Positions 11,740-22,152 of a stretch of DNA of 64,000 nt are shown piece by piece. The stretch is from Capitulum mitella (lineage: Eukaryota > Arthropoda > Thecostraca > Pollicipedomorpha > Pollicipedidae). The stretch covers positions 7,714,014-7,778,013 of the forward strand of contig CP099854.1 of assembly GCA_030062745.1 (NCBI GenBank), written 5' to 3'. Each line of letters opens with the position of its first letter. The stretch's first letter is position 1. Made by a program: the position numbers and the translations under genes. Below the pieces are notes generated by a model. That model did no database searches. It had not been told where the DNA came from and saw only the letters and a list, made by a program, of their open reading frames with translations.

Positions 11740-13680
11740 CGTTACCCATTGTTACTTCCTGTGCCGGTCCTCCGCAGTCGCCAGCCACCTTATGGACTAC
11801 GGGAAGGCCAATTATTTTCGATGTTGGGCATTATCTAAATTATCAAAATTACAAATACTGGCTTAGAGCACAGTTAGCTAATGGCAGGAGCGCGCGCTTG
11901 AAACGGCCAAAAATGTCCTTGCATACCTCCCAGAAACGTCTCTTGGAGCCGCTTATGTTCCGTCAAAAAAACTCAAATTCCGTCGCAATATGTGAAAAGG
12001 AAGTAGAAGTCCCAGACTACGTAGAAGTCCCAAAATGTCCTACCACCATTGTGGTGAATCAGCAATCTGCATGAAAATAGGTTTAGGGAGTGCTGAGCTT
12101 TGTTCCATGACGAGACTGTTCAAACCAGAGAGCGGCGTTTCTTGAGGGCTTAACAAAACTGACGAGACCGAAAATGGTCATGATGTCTCTGCTAGCCTGC
12201 CTTAGCTGCATCTGGTGCAAACTGGCCCCGTCAACCCGGCCGGAGTTGGCTTGACATCTTGAAGGTTGACTTGACAGCGGCTTTCAGTTTTCACTGGACG
12301 CGCGTCATATGGTTTGACAGCGGTCTCCGTCCTGATTCTGACCGCGACAAAATTATTTATTTGAACTGTTTTGCTTTCCTATGTTTGTAGCGGTACAGCT
12401 AAAAAAAAACTGTAGAATCTAGAGGTTCCAGAGGCTGGTTCATCTCTTCTCACATGGCCGGGTAGGCAGCCGAGAGTTTCGCTCGTAAGAAACCATACAA
12501 GCATCAGATTTCAGCCAGATGCAAAAGCTGACGAGTTCGCGGCGCTTGCTCTGTCAGAAGTCTTGCGTGTTCGGACCGTCGGCAAACTGAGGATGGTGCC
12601 GGTTGCGTGCCGTAGTTGTACGAGGACGGTCGCAGCAGGACGCATCCAGATGCCAGCTGGAGCGTGATGTTCACAAAGTCGTGGCGTGCATCATGGCTGA
12701 GTGTCGCTCATCCTTACCCAGGGGCCTGGTCAGCACGTGCAAGCTGTATTACAGGACTGCGTTTGCGCTTTTTTGTTTATTTACAAAGGAACAATTGTTT
12801 TAGTTTTTCTTGGGCATAAACTGAACGAACTTGATAAGCAGGTCGGTGTATACACCGTTCCGCGCCTATGTAAATTCCGGTGACGTAATTTACAAGCATG
12901 CCTTAAAACGCCTCCTACTTTGCGAAAACATAGACATTATGATTTTTCCAAAAGTTAGCTACTCGGCCAGTGTAAACCACTAACCTTTCAGGTCAGGTTG
13001 CTCACCTAGGCTCTGCTAAAAGCGGGCCACCGACAGATTACAAAACGTCACCAGCAAAGACCTTGCCGGACGCCCAGCCGCAAGGCTGTGTCACGTTCCG
13101 GGGCCGGTGGTTTCACAAGCGCGGCTCCGGGCCAGAGTCAGGCGTCATGGCCCAGGACAGGGACCCGTGGCCTGAGGGGGACCCCTGACCCTGACAGCCG
13201 TCCGGCAAGACTAACGGACAGGTTACACGAGCGGTTAGGCGTGCCACGGCGGCCGGGCTGTCGCGCCTTCAATCACCTGACAGAGCTCGTCACGTGTGTG
13301 TATGTCATACGTTTATGTCATACGTGTATGTCACGTCACGTCGTGTACGGCCATACTTCGTCATGACTACGGCCTGACTCGAGTGCGGATATTCAAAATA
13401 TCCAGTCCGACCCGACTTCGGTCAACTGAAAGCTTGCGTTTGGCTCGGCGTAGCAGGCTCGGGTGTTGTGTCCGCGCTTCGCACGCAGAGCACGCCCAAC
13501 GGTTATGTTCCAGTGCTGGCCATGGTGGCGGGCGGGGGGGGGGGGCAGCGACTGCCCGGTACCGCCTGGCGCACACCGACCGGCTAGGGCCCCGGTTGTA
13601 CTGGCTGGTTGGCTGGTTGGTTTCGTGAGGGGCACAGCCGCCTGGGCTCAGGCGTGCGGTGTCCAAGCCACACCACACGT
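11740..13680. other. Non-coding stretch
   Basis: No gene is supported. GC content rises after about 13040. A G-run occurs at about 13532-13543. Confidence 0.5.
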
Positions 13681-13689
13681 GTCGCCGAT

Positions 13690-13772
13690 CGAGAGCTGGC
13701 GACGGCGGAATTCGAGCCCACGGCCTTGGGAATATGAGTCCGAGGTCCTGTCGCACCATCGAGGACCAATGG
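13690..13772 (-). mobile_element. tRNA(Met)-like SINE head
   Basis: On the minus strand the order is GGTCCTCGATGGTGCGACAGGACCTCGGACTCATATTCCCAAGG followed by GTGGGCTCGAATTCC, a B-box-like T-arm. The central CTCATAT puts a CAT anticodon in the right place for a tRNA-Met-like fold. The acceptor stem is not intact and the sequence continues on both sides without a terminator, so I call it a SINE head rather than a tRNA gene. Confidence 0.55.
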
Positions 13773-14251
13773 GACCGGAGAGCTGGCGAGGAGGGTCGGT
13801 CTGGTGGTCCTGTGACGCCGGTTGGGCGGCGGAGGTTTCGCGCCAGTCGCTGAGACGTTTCGCAGCGCTGATGTGGAGGTGCAAAGACCGGTTCGTACCT
13901 GTCAATCCTGAAACTGACAATGCCGAACACATCAATGGCGATATTTTCCACGAGTTTAGGCGAACCTCGGCGAGATGTAGCAGATGCCAGATTTGGATCC
14001 GGGCGTGGTTGTTACCACACAGTCGTAGAGGCAAAAAGAGAAAGCAGCTGCGAGCAGACGTCTGCAAAAGCTCGGCGCCAGCAGCGACCTCAGCGAAACC
14101 AGACGGAGACAGCCAAGCCATCGGCCTTCGCAGAGGGCGCCACCGTCGGTACGCTCGACCAGCAGGCGCCGCCTGACCGGAGAGGAAAACAACATCGGCA
14201 GACGCTGAACTGGACTTGAAAGCAGACTAATCTAACAGAAAACAGTGAAGG

Positions 14252-14303
14252 TAGATGCGTGGAACGTAGAACGTAGAACGTAGATACGTAGAACGTAAAT
14301 GCG
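14252..14303 (+). repeat. Small tandem GAACGTA repeat
   Basis: GAACGTA and TACGTAGAACGTA words repeat about five times in a row. Confidence 0.7.
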
Positions 14304-14340
14304 TGGCGCGAGCGCAGCACTGTCACGCCTTTGTTACAGC

Positions 14341-14376
14341 CTCTTGACGTGGCATCCCCAGGTGCCACGTCAAGAG
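14341..14376. repeat. Perfect 14-bp hairpin
   Basis: CTCTTGACGTGGCA at 14341-14354 is exactly complementary to TGCCACGTCAAGAG at 14363-14376 with an 8-base loop. Each arm contains an ACGT core (TGACGTGG / CCACGTCA), so the arms are also paired CRE- or G-box-like sites. Confidence 0.9.
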
Positions 14377-14632
14377 CCAGATTACAACAAGATGACTGAT
14401 GACGGTTCTTCGAATTGCTGTACCCTGTTGTAGGAGTTGTGGCTATTGCGTTCGGAGTGCTGCGGCTATGATAAGATTAAACGAGTTTGAGTAACATTCT
14501 ACGACTACGCCTTCTGGTAAGATGAAAAGGCCCCGCCAACTGGGAGGCAAAAAAGCGCGCTGGTACCAGCCACAAGGGAATGCTGTATCGTTTTCGTATA
14601 CCCGCAAGCCTCAACACAGCGCTAGGATCACA

Positions 14633-14768
14633 GGCGCAGCCAAGAGGCCCCCCTTAGTCCCGCATTTTTGAGAAAACCATCGCACATCGTCTTCCTGGCA
14701 GGCGGTTTTTTTACGATTTCAGTTCACGCTTAGCTCCAGCCCTCTTAACAAAATCTTGGCTGCACCCT
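14633..14768 (+). mobile_element. Short MITE-like repeat, family M, copy 3 (best preserved)
   Basis: Starts GGCGCAGCCAAGAGG and ends AAATCTTGGCTGCACC, giving about 12 bp of inverted ends. CTAGGAT occurs shortly outside both ends (about 14621 and 14772), consistent with a target duplication, although a few extra bases separate it from the ends. The core matches copies 1 and 2. Confidence 0.7.
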
Positions 14769-17700
14769 TACTAGGATGCACTGTGTCTGGCTTTACCGCA
14801 GTCACATCGAAAGACGGCTAGACAAGGCGGGGCTGCAGCGGGTGAGCACAATGAAGTTCTTTCCTTTGTTAAACGCACTTGGGGCGATCCTCGTAAACGA
14901 AGCTCCACCTCAGTACTCCTGCCTCTTACAGTGCACGGAGAAAGAGACACAGAGAGGTAACAAGAAACGGTAAAAGCGGAAGTAAGACAAGACGCGAAAG
15001 CGCACCGATAAGAAGACACACACACGTGCGTCGGACTTATGTACGCGTTACGACTGACGAAGGTGCCGCTTCAGAGCCCAGTTAAACGCGCTGCCCGCAC
15101 AGGTTTAACTGGTTTAACCATCTCGGTTGGCAATGCGTTGTTCGTGGTGGTGGCTCTGAAGCGAAACTTGCGCTGACCAGGACCGGTACGGCAGAGGAGC
15201 GGGCTCCAGCCCGGGTGCCTGTCCGTCAGGTGGCAGGAGGAGCGCTCCTCCGCTGCAGGTCAGCTGCGTCGGCTTCGGCGGTACCGAGGGCCTAGGAACG
15301 GGGGGGGGGAGACAGGGGGGCATGGCCCCCGTTTTTGGGGAAGTTATCATTAACCCTACAGGAAAAACGTCTTTGTCCCCCTCCTCTTCTTCCTTCCTCA
15401 CACACACACTTGTTCCACTTCTACAGCCCTGGGCGGCACAGACTGGACTGGCTGTCGAGCCCGGCGGCGCACAGCCGCCAGCTGAGCTTTGCCCCCTGTC
15501 CCTCCTTCCCACAATCCCCGACGGCCCCTTGCACGCTCAACCGGCCAGCGTTCCCGCCGTGCTCGGGCCGTGGAAACAGCTGGACGGCGCCGCCTGCTGG
15601 TGCTGGGGTCATACTCGAGTTTAGGTTTTCTGTCGTGTGTTCCCTCTGCGGCAGCCGACCGTGGGACGTACCGTAATCCCGCCTGTTCGGGCCTGGCAGC
15701 TGTAGCGGCGATAAAATATCGAATGCAAGTTGTTGTGAACATAACGAAATACTGTACGCATTGATGTACAGTATTTCTGTAGGCTGAAGGAAACGCCACA
15801 TAATCTCACGACAGTCATCTCATGAATGGAATGCATTTATCATTCATCACTTCCAGATACTGGATTTATCACCTATGTTGCGTGGATGAAGAAAAGGCTA
15901 ACTCAACGTAATCCACTAAATTATCGACGGCCATTTCCGTTCGGTGGCCAGCAGGAAGACTGCGACACAGCAAATACCAATTGCTGCATCGTCCTACATT
16001 TCAACATTTTCGCAGTTTCGCCCAGCTAGCCGTGTGACGGTTTCACAACCGTGCCACCTTCTGACCTTAATGCAAGCTCGTCAGCTGCCGTGACGGCGGC
16101 AGTCGATTCGGAGGAGAAGTCAGAAACGGACTGATCTCTTTCTCGTCACGAACCACGGCCGCAGCGACCGGATACGGCTTTGGAGCCGGAAAAAGGTTTC
16201 GCCGAGTGCCAGCCTCTGGGTTTGGCCTCCGATCGAATGTCAATGCAACAGGCTCGAAACAGAAAGGCCCGGACAAGGTGGGCTGTGTCGCTGAGCTGCA
16301 AGACTTAAAAGGATAATCCAGCGCCAGCCGGATCCGTGGCGGAGACCAGATGGCTTTAGATTTGGAAACACTTGAACAGCCGGACCATGGGTCACCCCGC
16401 CAGCCCAGCTGGCATGGATCCTGACCTCAACTCCACTCACTCCAAGGCGCTCTGGTCAAGTTCACGGAAAAGCCCCAAAAAAAAGGAAGCTAACTAAAAG
16501 ATGAAAAGCTCCGGGCACGGAGCCGCCCCAGATGGCCGAGAAATCATGCTTGCAACACCCTGTTCCGTGATGCCTGTCCTGATGAACCGGATCGACGAAC
16601 CGGCTGGGGTGCGCCTCCTAATCCTTTCAGTGCAATTCCTGGAATAGCGGGGACCATCGACAATGATGGCGCGTGCAAGAGCTGCTTGACTCCAGTGAAA
16701 CTGCGGCTTGCACCCGTGGTCTGGAATGATTCAGCCAACTATGAAAGCAATGTCGGCACCACTAACAGACATAATTAGCAATAACGGTTGGATGAAGCTA
16801 ATCATTTACACCGGTGGCTAGTAAGAAAGTGGTGGTTTCCAGTTACTTTGATGTTTGCTTTTTTATGTCGCATTTCAGCAGGATTTTAGCGCACAAGACC
16901 TCGTTAGTTTGCACGTTATCAGTTGAATATTTCGAAGAATGTCTGGCATGAGGAATAGGCGACGAGGACCAACGGGGTAGCTTGGATGGTTCCTGGGCGG
17001 GATGTTCCCAAAATTCGTCGAAATACAAACACTATTTCGAAGTGCATTCATCCCATGCCATCCCGTCATAAAGGAAGTTACGTTATTCTCCTTTTTTACA
17101 AAAGGGATAAACATGCTAACCCTGTTTCATCACAGTTCCATGCTTGTAGGGTTTTTCAGCTCCCCTGAGGTTTTTATGTTGAACACCTTACATTATATGC
17201 ATCATGGCATCTCTGACTAACACTTCATTCATTCTGTTAGTCTCCCTTGAAGTCAGATCCTGGTGACATTTCTGGGTACGGATGTTATTGACAATCTGAA
17301 TTTTGCGACAAGAACTCCTTTCTTTCAAACGTTTCCCATTTATCAGGGCTAAGCCAGAGGAAAACAAAGTCTGTTCAGACTGAAGTCTGTCAGTAAACTC
17401 GTTTCTCACATCCACGTGTTAACCACCTGCGACATGCAGCCTTCGTCAGTGGCACAGTCTGTCGCCGTAACCAGAGGAACCGAACCATCACGCGCCGGAC
17501 GGATTCCACCGTTCAGATCAGTTTCCGTTTCGCGCGTCAGGGGCGCTCCAGTGATGCGACTCCCCAGCATAGCAGCAGGCCATTTTTGTCCAAGTCCCGT
17601 GTGCGTCGGCCAGGGCGAGAGCGTGAGAAACCAGGCGGACCCCGACCGCGTCTCCTCGCCGGGGACGGGCGTCCCTGCGCCCGCGGAAAGCGAGATCGAG

Positions 17701-17867
17701 ACCGGCCGCGTCCGCTCAGGACCCGCCGTGCCCGCCGCGGCCACTTTCAGCGCGGATCGCGTCCGGCCCGAGCGCTCGGAAACCAGCCGCACCGCGACGC
17801 GACACACTTCCTCTGGCCGCGGGGAAACTCGCTAGGCCGCAGGAACTGGCTCGTCCGGACGCGGGGG
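14769..17867. other. Long stretch without a supported gene
   Basis: GC-rich islands at about 15120-15700 and 17430-17860 have overlapping open frames on both strands, none with a recognisable domain. The second island runs straight into the promoter of the gene at 17973 and is probably its CpG-rich 5' region. Between them (15800-17400) I see nothing coding. Confidence 0.45.
15746..15777. repeat. Perfect 12-bp hairpin
   Basis: GAAATACTGTAC at 15746-15757 pairs exactly with GTACAGTATTTC at 15766-15777 across an 8-base loop. Confidence 0.85.
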
Positions 17868-17903
17868 TATATCTGGGCTCGTCCAGCCCCGACGGGCACA
17901 GTC
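17868..17903 (+). promoter_or_regulatory. Core promoter: TATA box plus initiator-like site
   Basis: TATATC at 17868-17873 follows a GC-rich stretch. About 30 bases later comes CACAGTC (17897-17903), resembling an arthropod initiator. The spacing is typical of a TATA/Inr promoter, and the first ATG of the signal-peptide exon lies 70 bases further on. No transcript data are available here. Confidence 0.5.
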
Positions 17904-17972
17904 GGCGTCTGGGCAGGCCGGCTCGTGAGGCGGTGTCCAGCGCGAGCAGCCAGCGCCGAGTCCTCCGGAACG

Positions 17973-18011
17973 ATGAGGACGACACTCTTCGGCATCCTCG
18001 TGGCGGTCGCG
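17973..18011 (+). CDS. Secreted Ala/Gly + Pro-Tyr-Asp protein, exon 1 (signal peptide)
   Basis: The exon encodes MRTTLFGILVAVA and ends at a strong donor, GCG|GTGAGT, in phase 0. The start is chosen because the ATG lies 70 bases after a plausible initiator and opens directly into a hydrophobic signal peptide. The peptide continues in the next exon as VAAVCSAAPA, giving a full signal sequence with a plausible cleavage after Ala-X-Ala-type residues. The 353-bp intron that follows ends in CGACCCCAG. Confidence 0.6.
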
Positions 18012-18364
18012 GTGAGTGGCGACTTCCAGGAGGCACTCTCGTGTACCAAGAAGGCTTTACCAAACCTTCGCGCAGGAGTCTACGCTTTTTAACAGAGCCA
18101 CATTTGCAGAAAGCTCCAGGAAGATGCATTGCTTCACTGACCATCTTTACGCCGAAGCGGCTTCTAAGCTTACGTCACTTCTGGCACTGGTCATCTGATG
18201 TGACATCGGTTCGCAGAACTCCAGTTCCGCCCGACAGTCATTTTTTTTCAAATTTGCACCCCATGCGTTACAAAAGGCATTCACGGCTCTAATGCCTAAC
18301 AGCTATACCGGTCTCTAATGCCGCCCACTTACCCTCTGTGACCGGGTGACCTCTGCGACCCCAG

Positions 18365-18436
18365 GTGGCGGCTGTGTGCTCGGCGGCGCCGGCCGACACG
18401 CCGGCGGCCGCCGCGGCGCCGGCGCAGCCGCAGGCG
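18365..18436 (+). CDS. Secreted Ala/Gly + Pro-Tyr-Asp protein, exon 2
   Basis: After the acceptor CCCCAG|GTGGCG the frame gives VAAVCSAAPADTPAAAAAPA..., completing the signal peptide and opening an Ala/Pro-rich start of the mature chain. This frame is +1 out of register with the long downstream repeat frame. Two explanations fit. Either a very short intron runs from 18437 (GCG|GTGACC) to 18479 (CTTGAAG|CTC), with both ends phase 0, or there is a frameshift in the gene or assembly. A 43-base intron is unusually small, so the end of this exon is uncertain. Direct splicing of exon 1 to 18480 is also in phase. Confidence 0.45.
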
Positions 18437-18479
18437 GTGACCGGCAGCCGGCGGCAGCCGCGCCTCCTCCTGCTTGAAG

Positions 18480-19019
18480 CTCGGCCTGGCCAAGCTGCTG
18501 GCGTGGGCCGGTGTCGTGAAGCCGAAGAAGGCGGTGGCGGCGGCCGCCGCCGTGGCCAGTGCGGCCGGCGCGGCCGGCGCGGCAGGCGCAGCAGGCGCAG
18601 CAGGCGCAGCAGGCGCGGCAGGCGCGGCAGGCGCGGCAGGCGCCGACGTGGAGAAGATTGAGTACACGGACTTGGTGGACACGTACGGGAAGGACACGGA
18701 CGTCGTGGTGCAGAAGCACCACATCGTCCAGCCGGTGGTGATTGTGAAGTACGTGCGCGACCACCACCCGGTGAAGCCGGGCAAGTACCCGGCGCCGCAC
18801 CCGTACCCGGACCCCCACCCGTACCCGGCGGACGACCCGTACCCGGAGCCGGACCCGCACCCGCATCCGGACCCGGAGCCGTACCCGGAGCCGGACCCGT
18901 ACCCGAATCCGGACCCAGAGCCGTACCCGGACCCGGACCCGTATACCTGCTACGTACGAGTAACCGCCAGCAGTCGACGTCGGGCCGGTTCCCGAAGTCT
19001 GACCGGGCGCCGCGTCTGA
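18480..19019 (+). CDS. Secreted protein, Ala/Gly block and PYPDP-type repeat tail
   Basis: The frame runs from LGLAKLLAWAGVVKPKK through an Ala/Gly-rich hydrophobic block (18530-18645, built of GCAGGCGCA-like 9-mers encoding Ala-Ala-Gly). It then crosses a normal-composition segment (VEKIEYTDLVDTYGKD, VVVQKHHIVQPVVIVKYVRD) and enters a tail of about 50 residues with Pro at nearly every second position, alternating with Tyr, Asp, His and Glu (PHPYPDPHPYP, PEPDPYPNPDP). It ends DPYTCY and then either stops at TGA 19017-19019 or splices at TAC|GTACGA (18954) or CGA|GTAACC (18960). With the signal peptide upstream this is a structural secreted protein, perhaps cuticle, shell matrix or adhesive. 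That role is inference from composition, and no family is recognised. Confidence 0.6.
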   Translation, partial: LGLAKLLAWAGVVKPKKAVAAAAAVASAAGAAGAAGAAGAAGAAGAAGAAGAAGADVEKIEYTDLVDTYGKDTDVVVQKHHIVQPVVIVKYVRDHHPVKPGKYPAPHPYPDPHPYPADDPYPEPDPHPHPDPEPYPEPDPYPNPDPEPYPDPDPYTCYVRVTASSRRRAGSRSLTGRRV

Positions 19020-21786
19020 CGAGAGTTTGGGAGGCGCGGGCCCAGCCGACCCCAGCCGCCCACCGCCGGCGGTTCGCCGCCGCATGACGGTCCGCCCCAG
19101 GCCAGCGCTGTGGACTGCGGCACGCCGGCTGGCGTTCGGAGCCGCCGCCAGCCATAGGCGGCAGGAATCCGCCAGGCGGGTCGGATCGCGGTCACGGGTC
19201 ACGGTCACGGTCGGGGAGCCTGGGTGGGCGGCGTCGGCAGCGGCGGCGTGCGAGGCGGCCCGAACAAGACCCTCGTTCCTGTTTTGTTTGTTTGTTTTTT
19301 TGTTAGGACCAAGCGAATCCTGAGCCGTTTTTGTTGTGAGCGCATGAGAGGGGCTAGAGCTGACCACCGTGCGGTGACATTTCCAGCGTCGTCCTCAGGC
19401 AGCTCTGCGATGTTGAGGGTATTCTCGAGCGTGGCCGTTTGTTTATTTAAAAACGCCCATGAGCCATCTCGTATTTGTGCGAACTGCTGAATCCATTTTT
19501 TGATCATGTGAAATGCCATTTCATGTTTGCTATGCTGTGTTGTGTTGCGCAATACAAACACGGCCAGCAGCCACCTTGTTGCTTTGGATTCCTCACCGAA
19601 CTCCAGCATGTTTTGTTTCATAGGTGAACAGAGTCGCATCAGTACCAGCAAAGTTGAAGAAAACGGTGAAAGCTTGCCTGCATATACAGCAGAGTAGTTT
19701 CCAGGAGAGTACATTTTTTTTTGGAAGGGAAGTTTCCACGGGGAGTGGAAACTTTCCACACCATCCGGTCCTCACGTTCTCACGTGGGGTTTGAAAAACG
19801 GTCGGTACGGGTGCGTCGTACTTCCGTCAATGGCGAGACGTTTGCAAAGGATTGCGCCATGGTATGCGAGCTGGCGGCTTCTGTAAAGTTACCAATTGAA
19901 TTAATGGTCTTAAAGTGCTCATCTGGTCTGCGTGCGAGCTATTGTGCCACTGCTTTCGGACGAAGTGGCTTGCCTTTGTCTTCGAGCTCTCGCAAAGCAG
20001 CGGGTGACACTGCGGTTTCAGAGAAACCTGCGAAAAATATAATTTCAAGATTAAGGCACTACGCAATGGAAAATAACTGCAAACTGAAAATCATCCTCCA
20101 TCCTTTCTTCCGTGAATAACACACATGTTGGATATATAACCACGTACTGCAGACATCGTGAAGATAACAAATGGTGTCAGAACGATTTCTTAAAGTTTAA
20201 TCTGCAGCTATACGTCACGGACGGCCCAGACTCGTGAGAAGGTGATGGAGAATCACTCTGATAGCGTTCGTTCCTCTTGTCACAATGTTTCCCGTCTCCC
20301 CCTCCCACTCCCACTTCGGCAGTCAGTCAAGCCATGGACCTTACCGCGAGGAGTTTCACAAACCCGGCACGCTGTAGAACCGGCATGAGGTCTCAAGCCC
20401 GCGCCTTGGATGCACTCACCACCGGACATGTGCCGGAATCCCGTCGGAATACAGGTTACCCCCGTGTTGCACTCAGCCCCTCGCTGACCTGGGCGGGCCA
20501 TTACGTCATCCGGAAAGGCCGCGTCCCTCCGGAACGAAGCGGTGCCCAGGTGACGCAACACTTGCCGCGGTCACCTCAGAATCCGACGCAAAACGAGAAT
20601 AACCTGCAGTGCATCCGGCATAAGTCTGCTTACCACACTAGGCGTTCACTGAGAGATGGCCTGTACGGCTGTGCTTGCCTGGCCATAGGTGTTTCAAGGC
20701 CTTTGCATGATGTTGCCGTAAGCTTTCGTTTGATGTATATCAGTACCATGCATGCTTGACACCATGAATCCGTGTGTCAGCAATTGCTGGGAGCATTAAG
20801 AGAGAGTTGGGCGAGCTATCAGGTGGGAGAGTTGCAAGAATTACTGCGAGAATCGGCTCCAGAAAATAACGCGCAATATACGCCCAAGGTCCCAAATTTT
20901 GTGCCCTTGTGATGATCAGCCAGCTTAGGAAAGCAAATGTATCGTAGGTCTTTCTGTTAATTAGTAGGTACTGCAGTAACGGATCCACTGTTCTATTTTC
21001 TTCAAATGCAATGAGAGTCACTTTTCATGTGAAATGGATAAATTGATGTTCTGGGTTCTTGTGGTGCTCATATTTGTGGTATTCAATACACACGTCGATA
21101 ACGGGCAAATTATATCTTTTTTTTAAGGTCTGCAGCAAGATACTTTGTCACTTTGTCGTGCTTTCCTAGAGAGCATTGCTGCCTTTCTGTTTTGACTTAT
21201 TTTGGCACCTTGCGAAATGAGTAGTTTTTACGTGGCCACGCCGTATTTTAGAGAAGTTAATGGTTGGCCAGCCAGATGTTGACATAAGTCTTCAGTTATT
21301 TCGCTGACAACCTAAATAAAAAAAACGTTGGAAGACTCCACATATCACTTGTTTGTGATATTGTTTAGCCAATGTGAATGCATTAGGACGAAAAGGTGTC
21401 TAATTATCAGAAATACAAAATAATTTGTGGGCGTTCGGGCATCAGAAGGCATGCACAGCCCTATATATGCCCACACCTATTTGCAAAATCGAGGTGATTT
21501 TTTCCCTGAAGCAGCGTGTCTGCGTTTTCTATTGTGCCTCGTAAAAAACAGCCATGTGTCGCGTGGCCTCATAAATCAGGTGTCTGTTCTCATTCTGACG
21601 CACTACGAAAATCAGGCTCTCTCACCTACGCTCTTACTTTGAACTACTCGCATCCCCAAATCCCCTACATTTCAAAATCCCCTACGATTGAAGAGTCATG
21701 CCGCCTTTTCGCCGCTTCAAACCACGTCAGACCGCGTGACACCGCGTTTTTGGTGTCACAGAGTGGTGCGTTCAACGCATTCACGC
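19020..21786. other. Stretch between the two + strand genes
   Basis: I looked here for the missing first exon of the downstream asparaginase-like gene (a hydrophobic strand ending Thr-Gly, then G split by a phase-1 donor) and found no convincing candidate. The only ACC-GCC-GGC-G|GT match, near 19059-19067, lacks a hydrophobic lead and has a poor donor. The frame at 20277-20759 has no recognised domain. A 31-codon frame at 21034 (MDKLMFWVLVVLIFVVFNTH) looks like a lone hydrophobic peptide and is weak. Confidence 0.4.
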
Positions 21787-21953
21787 ATTGTCCTCTCTCG
21801 GCTTTAAAAGGAAATGAGTAGTAATAACGAGCGTTACTTTAAGTAACGAGTAATATCTCGTTAGTACTGGTCATATCGAATAATTACGAATAATATTACT
21901 AGTAATATCTCGTTATTACTACTAATAACCAGCGTCACGCAAGAGAGGACAAT
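21787..21953. mobile_element. Small foldback/MITE-like element beside an exon acceptor
   Basis: The block is bounded by ATTGTCCTCTCT (21787-21798) and its exact reverse complement AGAGAGGACAAT (21942-21953). Inside, AGTAGTAATAACGAG (21817-21831) is the exact inverse of CTCGTTATTACTACT (21909-21923), and the centre is TAAT-rich. The flank CAACGCATTCACGCATTGTCC before it recurs after it as CAACGCGTTCACGCATTGTCC, so the left boundary sequence is duplicated. The second copy supplies the pyrimidine tract of the acceptor at 21986. Confidence 0.6.
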
Positions 21954-21986
21954 AACAACGCGTTCACGCATTGTCCCCTCTCGCAG

Positions 21987-22152
21987 GCACCATCGACAAG
22001 AGCTACCCGCGCACGCGCAACGGCTACTCGTTCGAGATCGACATGGCGGCCTCGCGCCGGATCCTGGGCCGGCTGCGGCCGGGCAAGAGCGCCCTGGTGA
22101 CGCACGACACCGTCTGCAAGAAGGACAGCCTCGAGATCACCGAACAGGACAG
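21987..22152 (+). CDS. Asparaginase-like gene, exon a (nucleophile loop)
   Basis: The acceptor is CCCCTCTCGCAG|GC. The first two bases finish a Gly codon begun in an unseen upstream exon. The exon encodes TIDKSYPRTRNGYSFE, ILGRLRPGKSALVTHDTV and CKKDSLEITEQD, then two bases of Arg. The T of GTIDK corresponds to the first catalytic Thr of asparaginases. The donor is GACAG|GTACGG. The last ~20 exon bases (CACCGAACAGGACAG) belong to a minisatellite that continues into the intron. Confidence 0.75.

Noticed and set aside
13367..14200. Overlapping 150-237-residue frames on both strands
   Set aside because: The region is GC-rich and includes a tRNA-like SINE. The frames have no domain or exon structure and are open on both strands at once.
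19040..19067. First exon of the asparaginase-like gene ending ACCGCCGGCG|GT
   Set aside because: It gives the right phase and Gly, but the lead is Pro/Ala-rich instead of a hydrophobic strand and the donor GTTCGC is poor.
18289..19367. Long minus-strand frames (Gly/Pro- and Arg/Val-rich, up to 350 residues)
   Set aside because: They are antisense to the Ala/Gly-PYPDP repeat exon and stay open only because of the GC-rich 9- and 12-base repeats. The + frame has the promoter, signal peptide and splice sites.
21034..21129. 31-codon hydrophobic peptide gene
   Set aside because: It has a plausible signal-like core but no promoter, splice site or mature part. It is too short to separate from chance.
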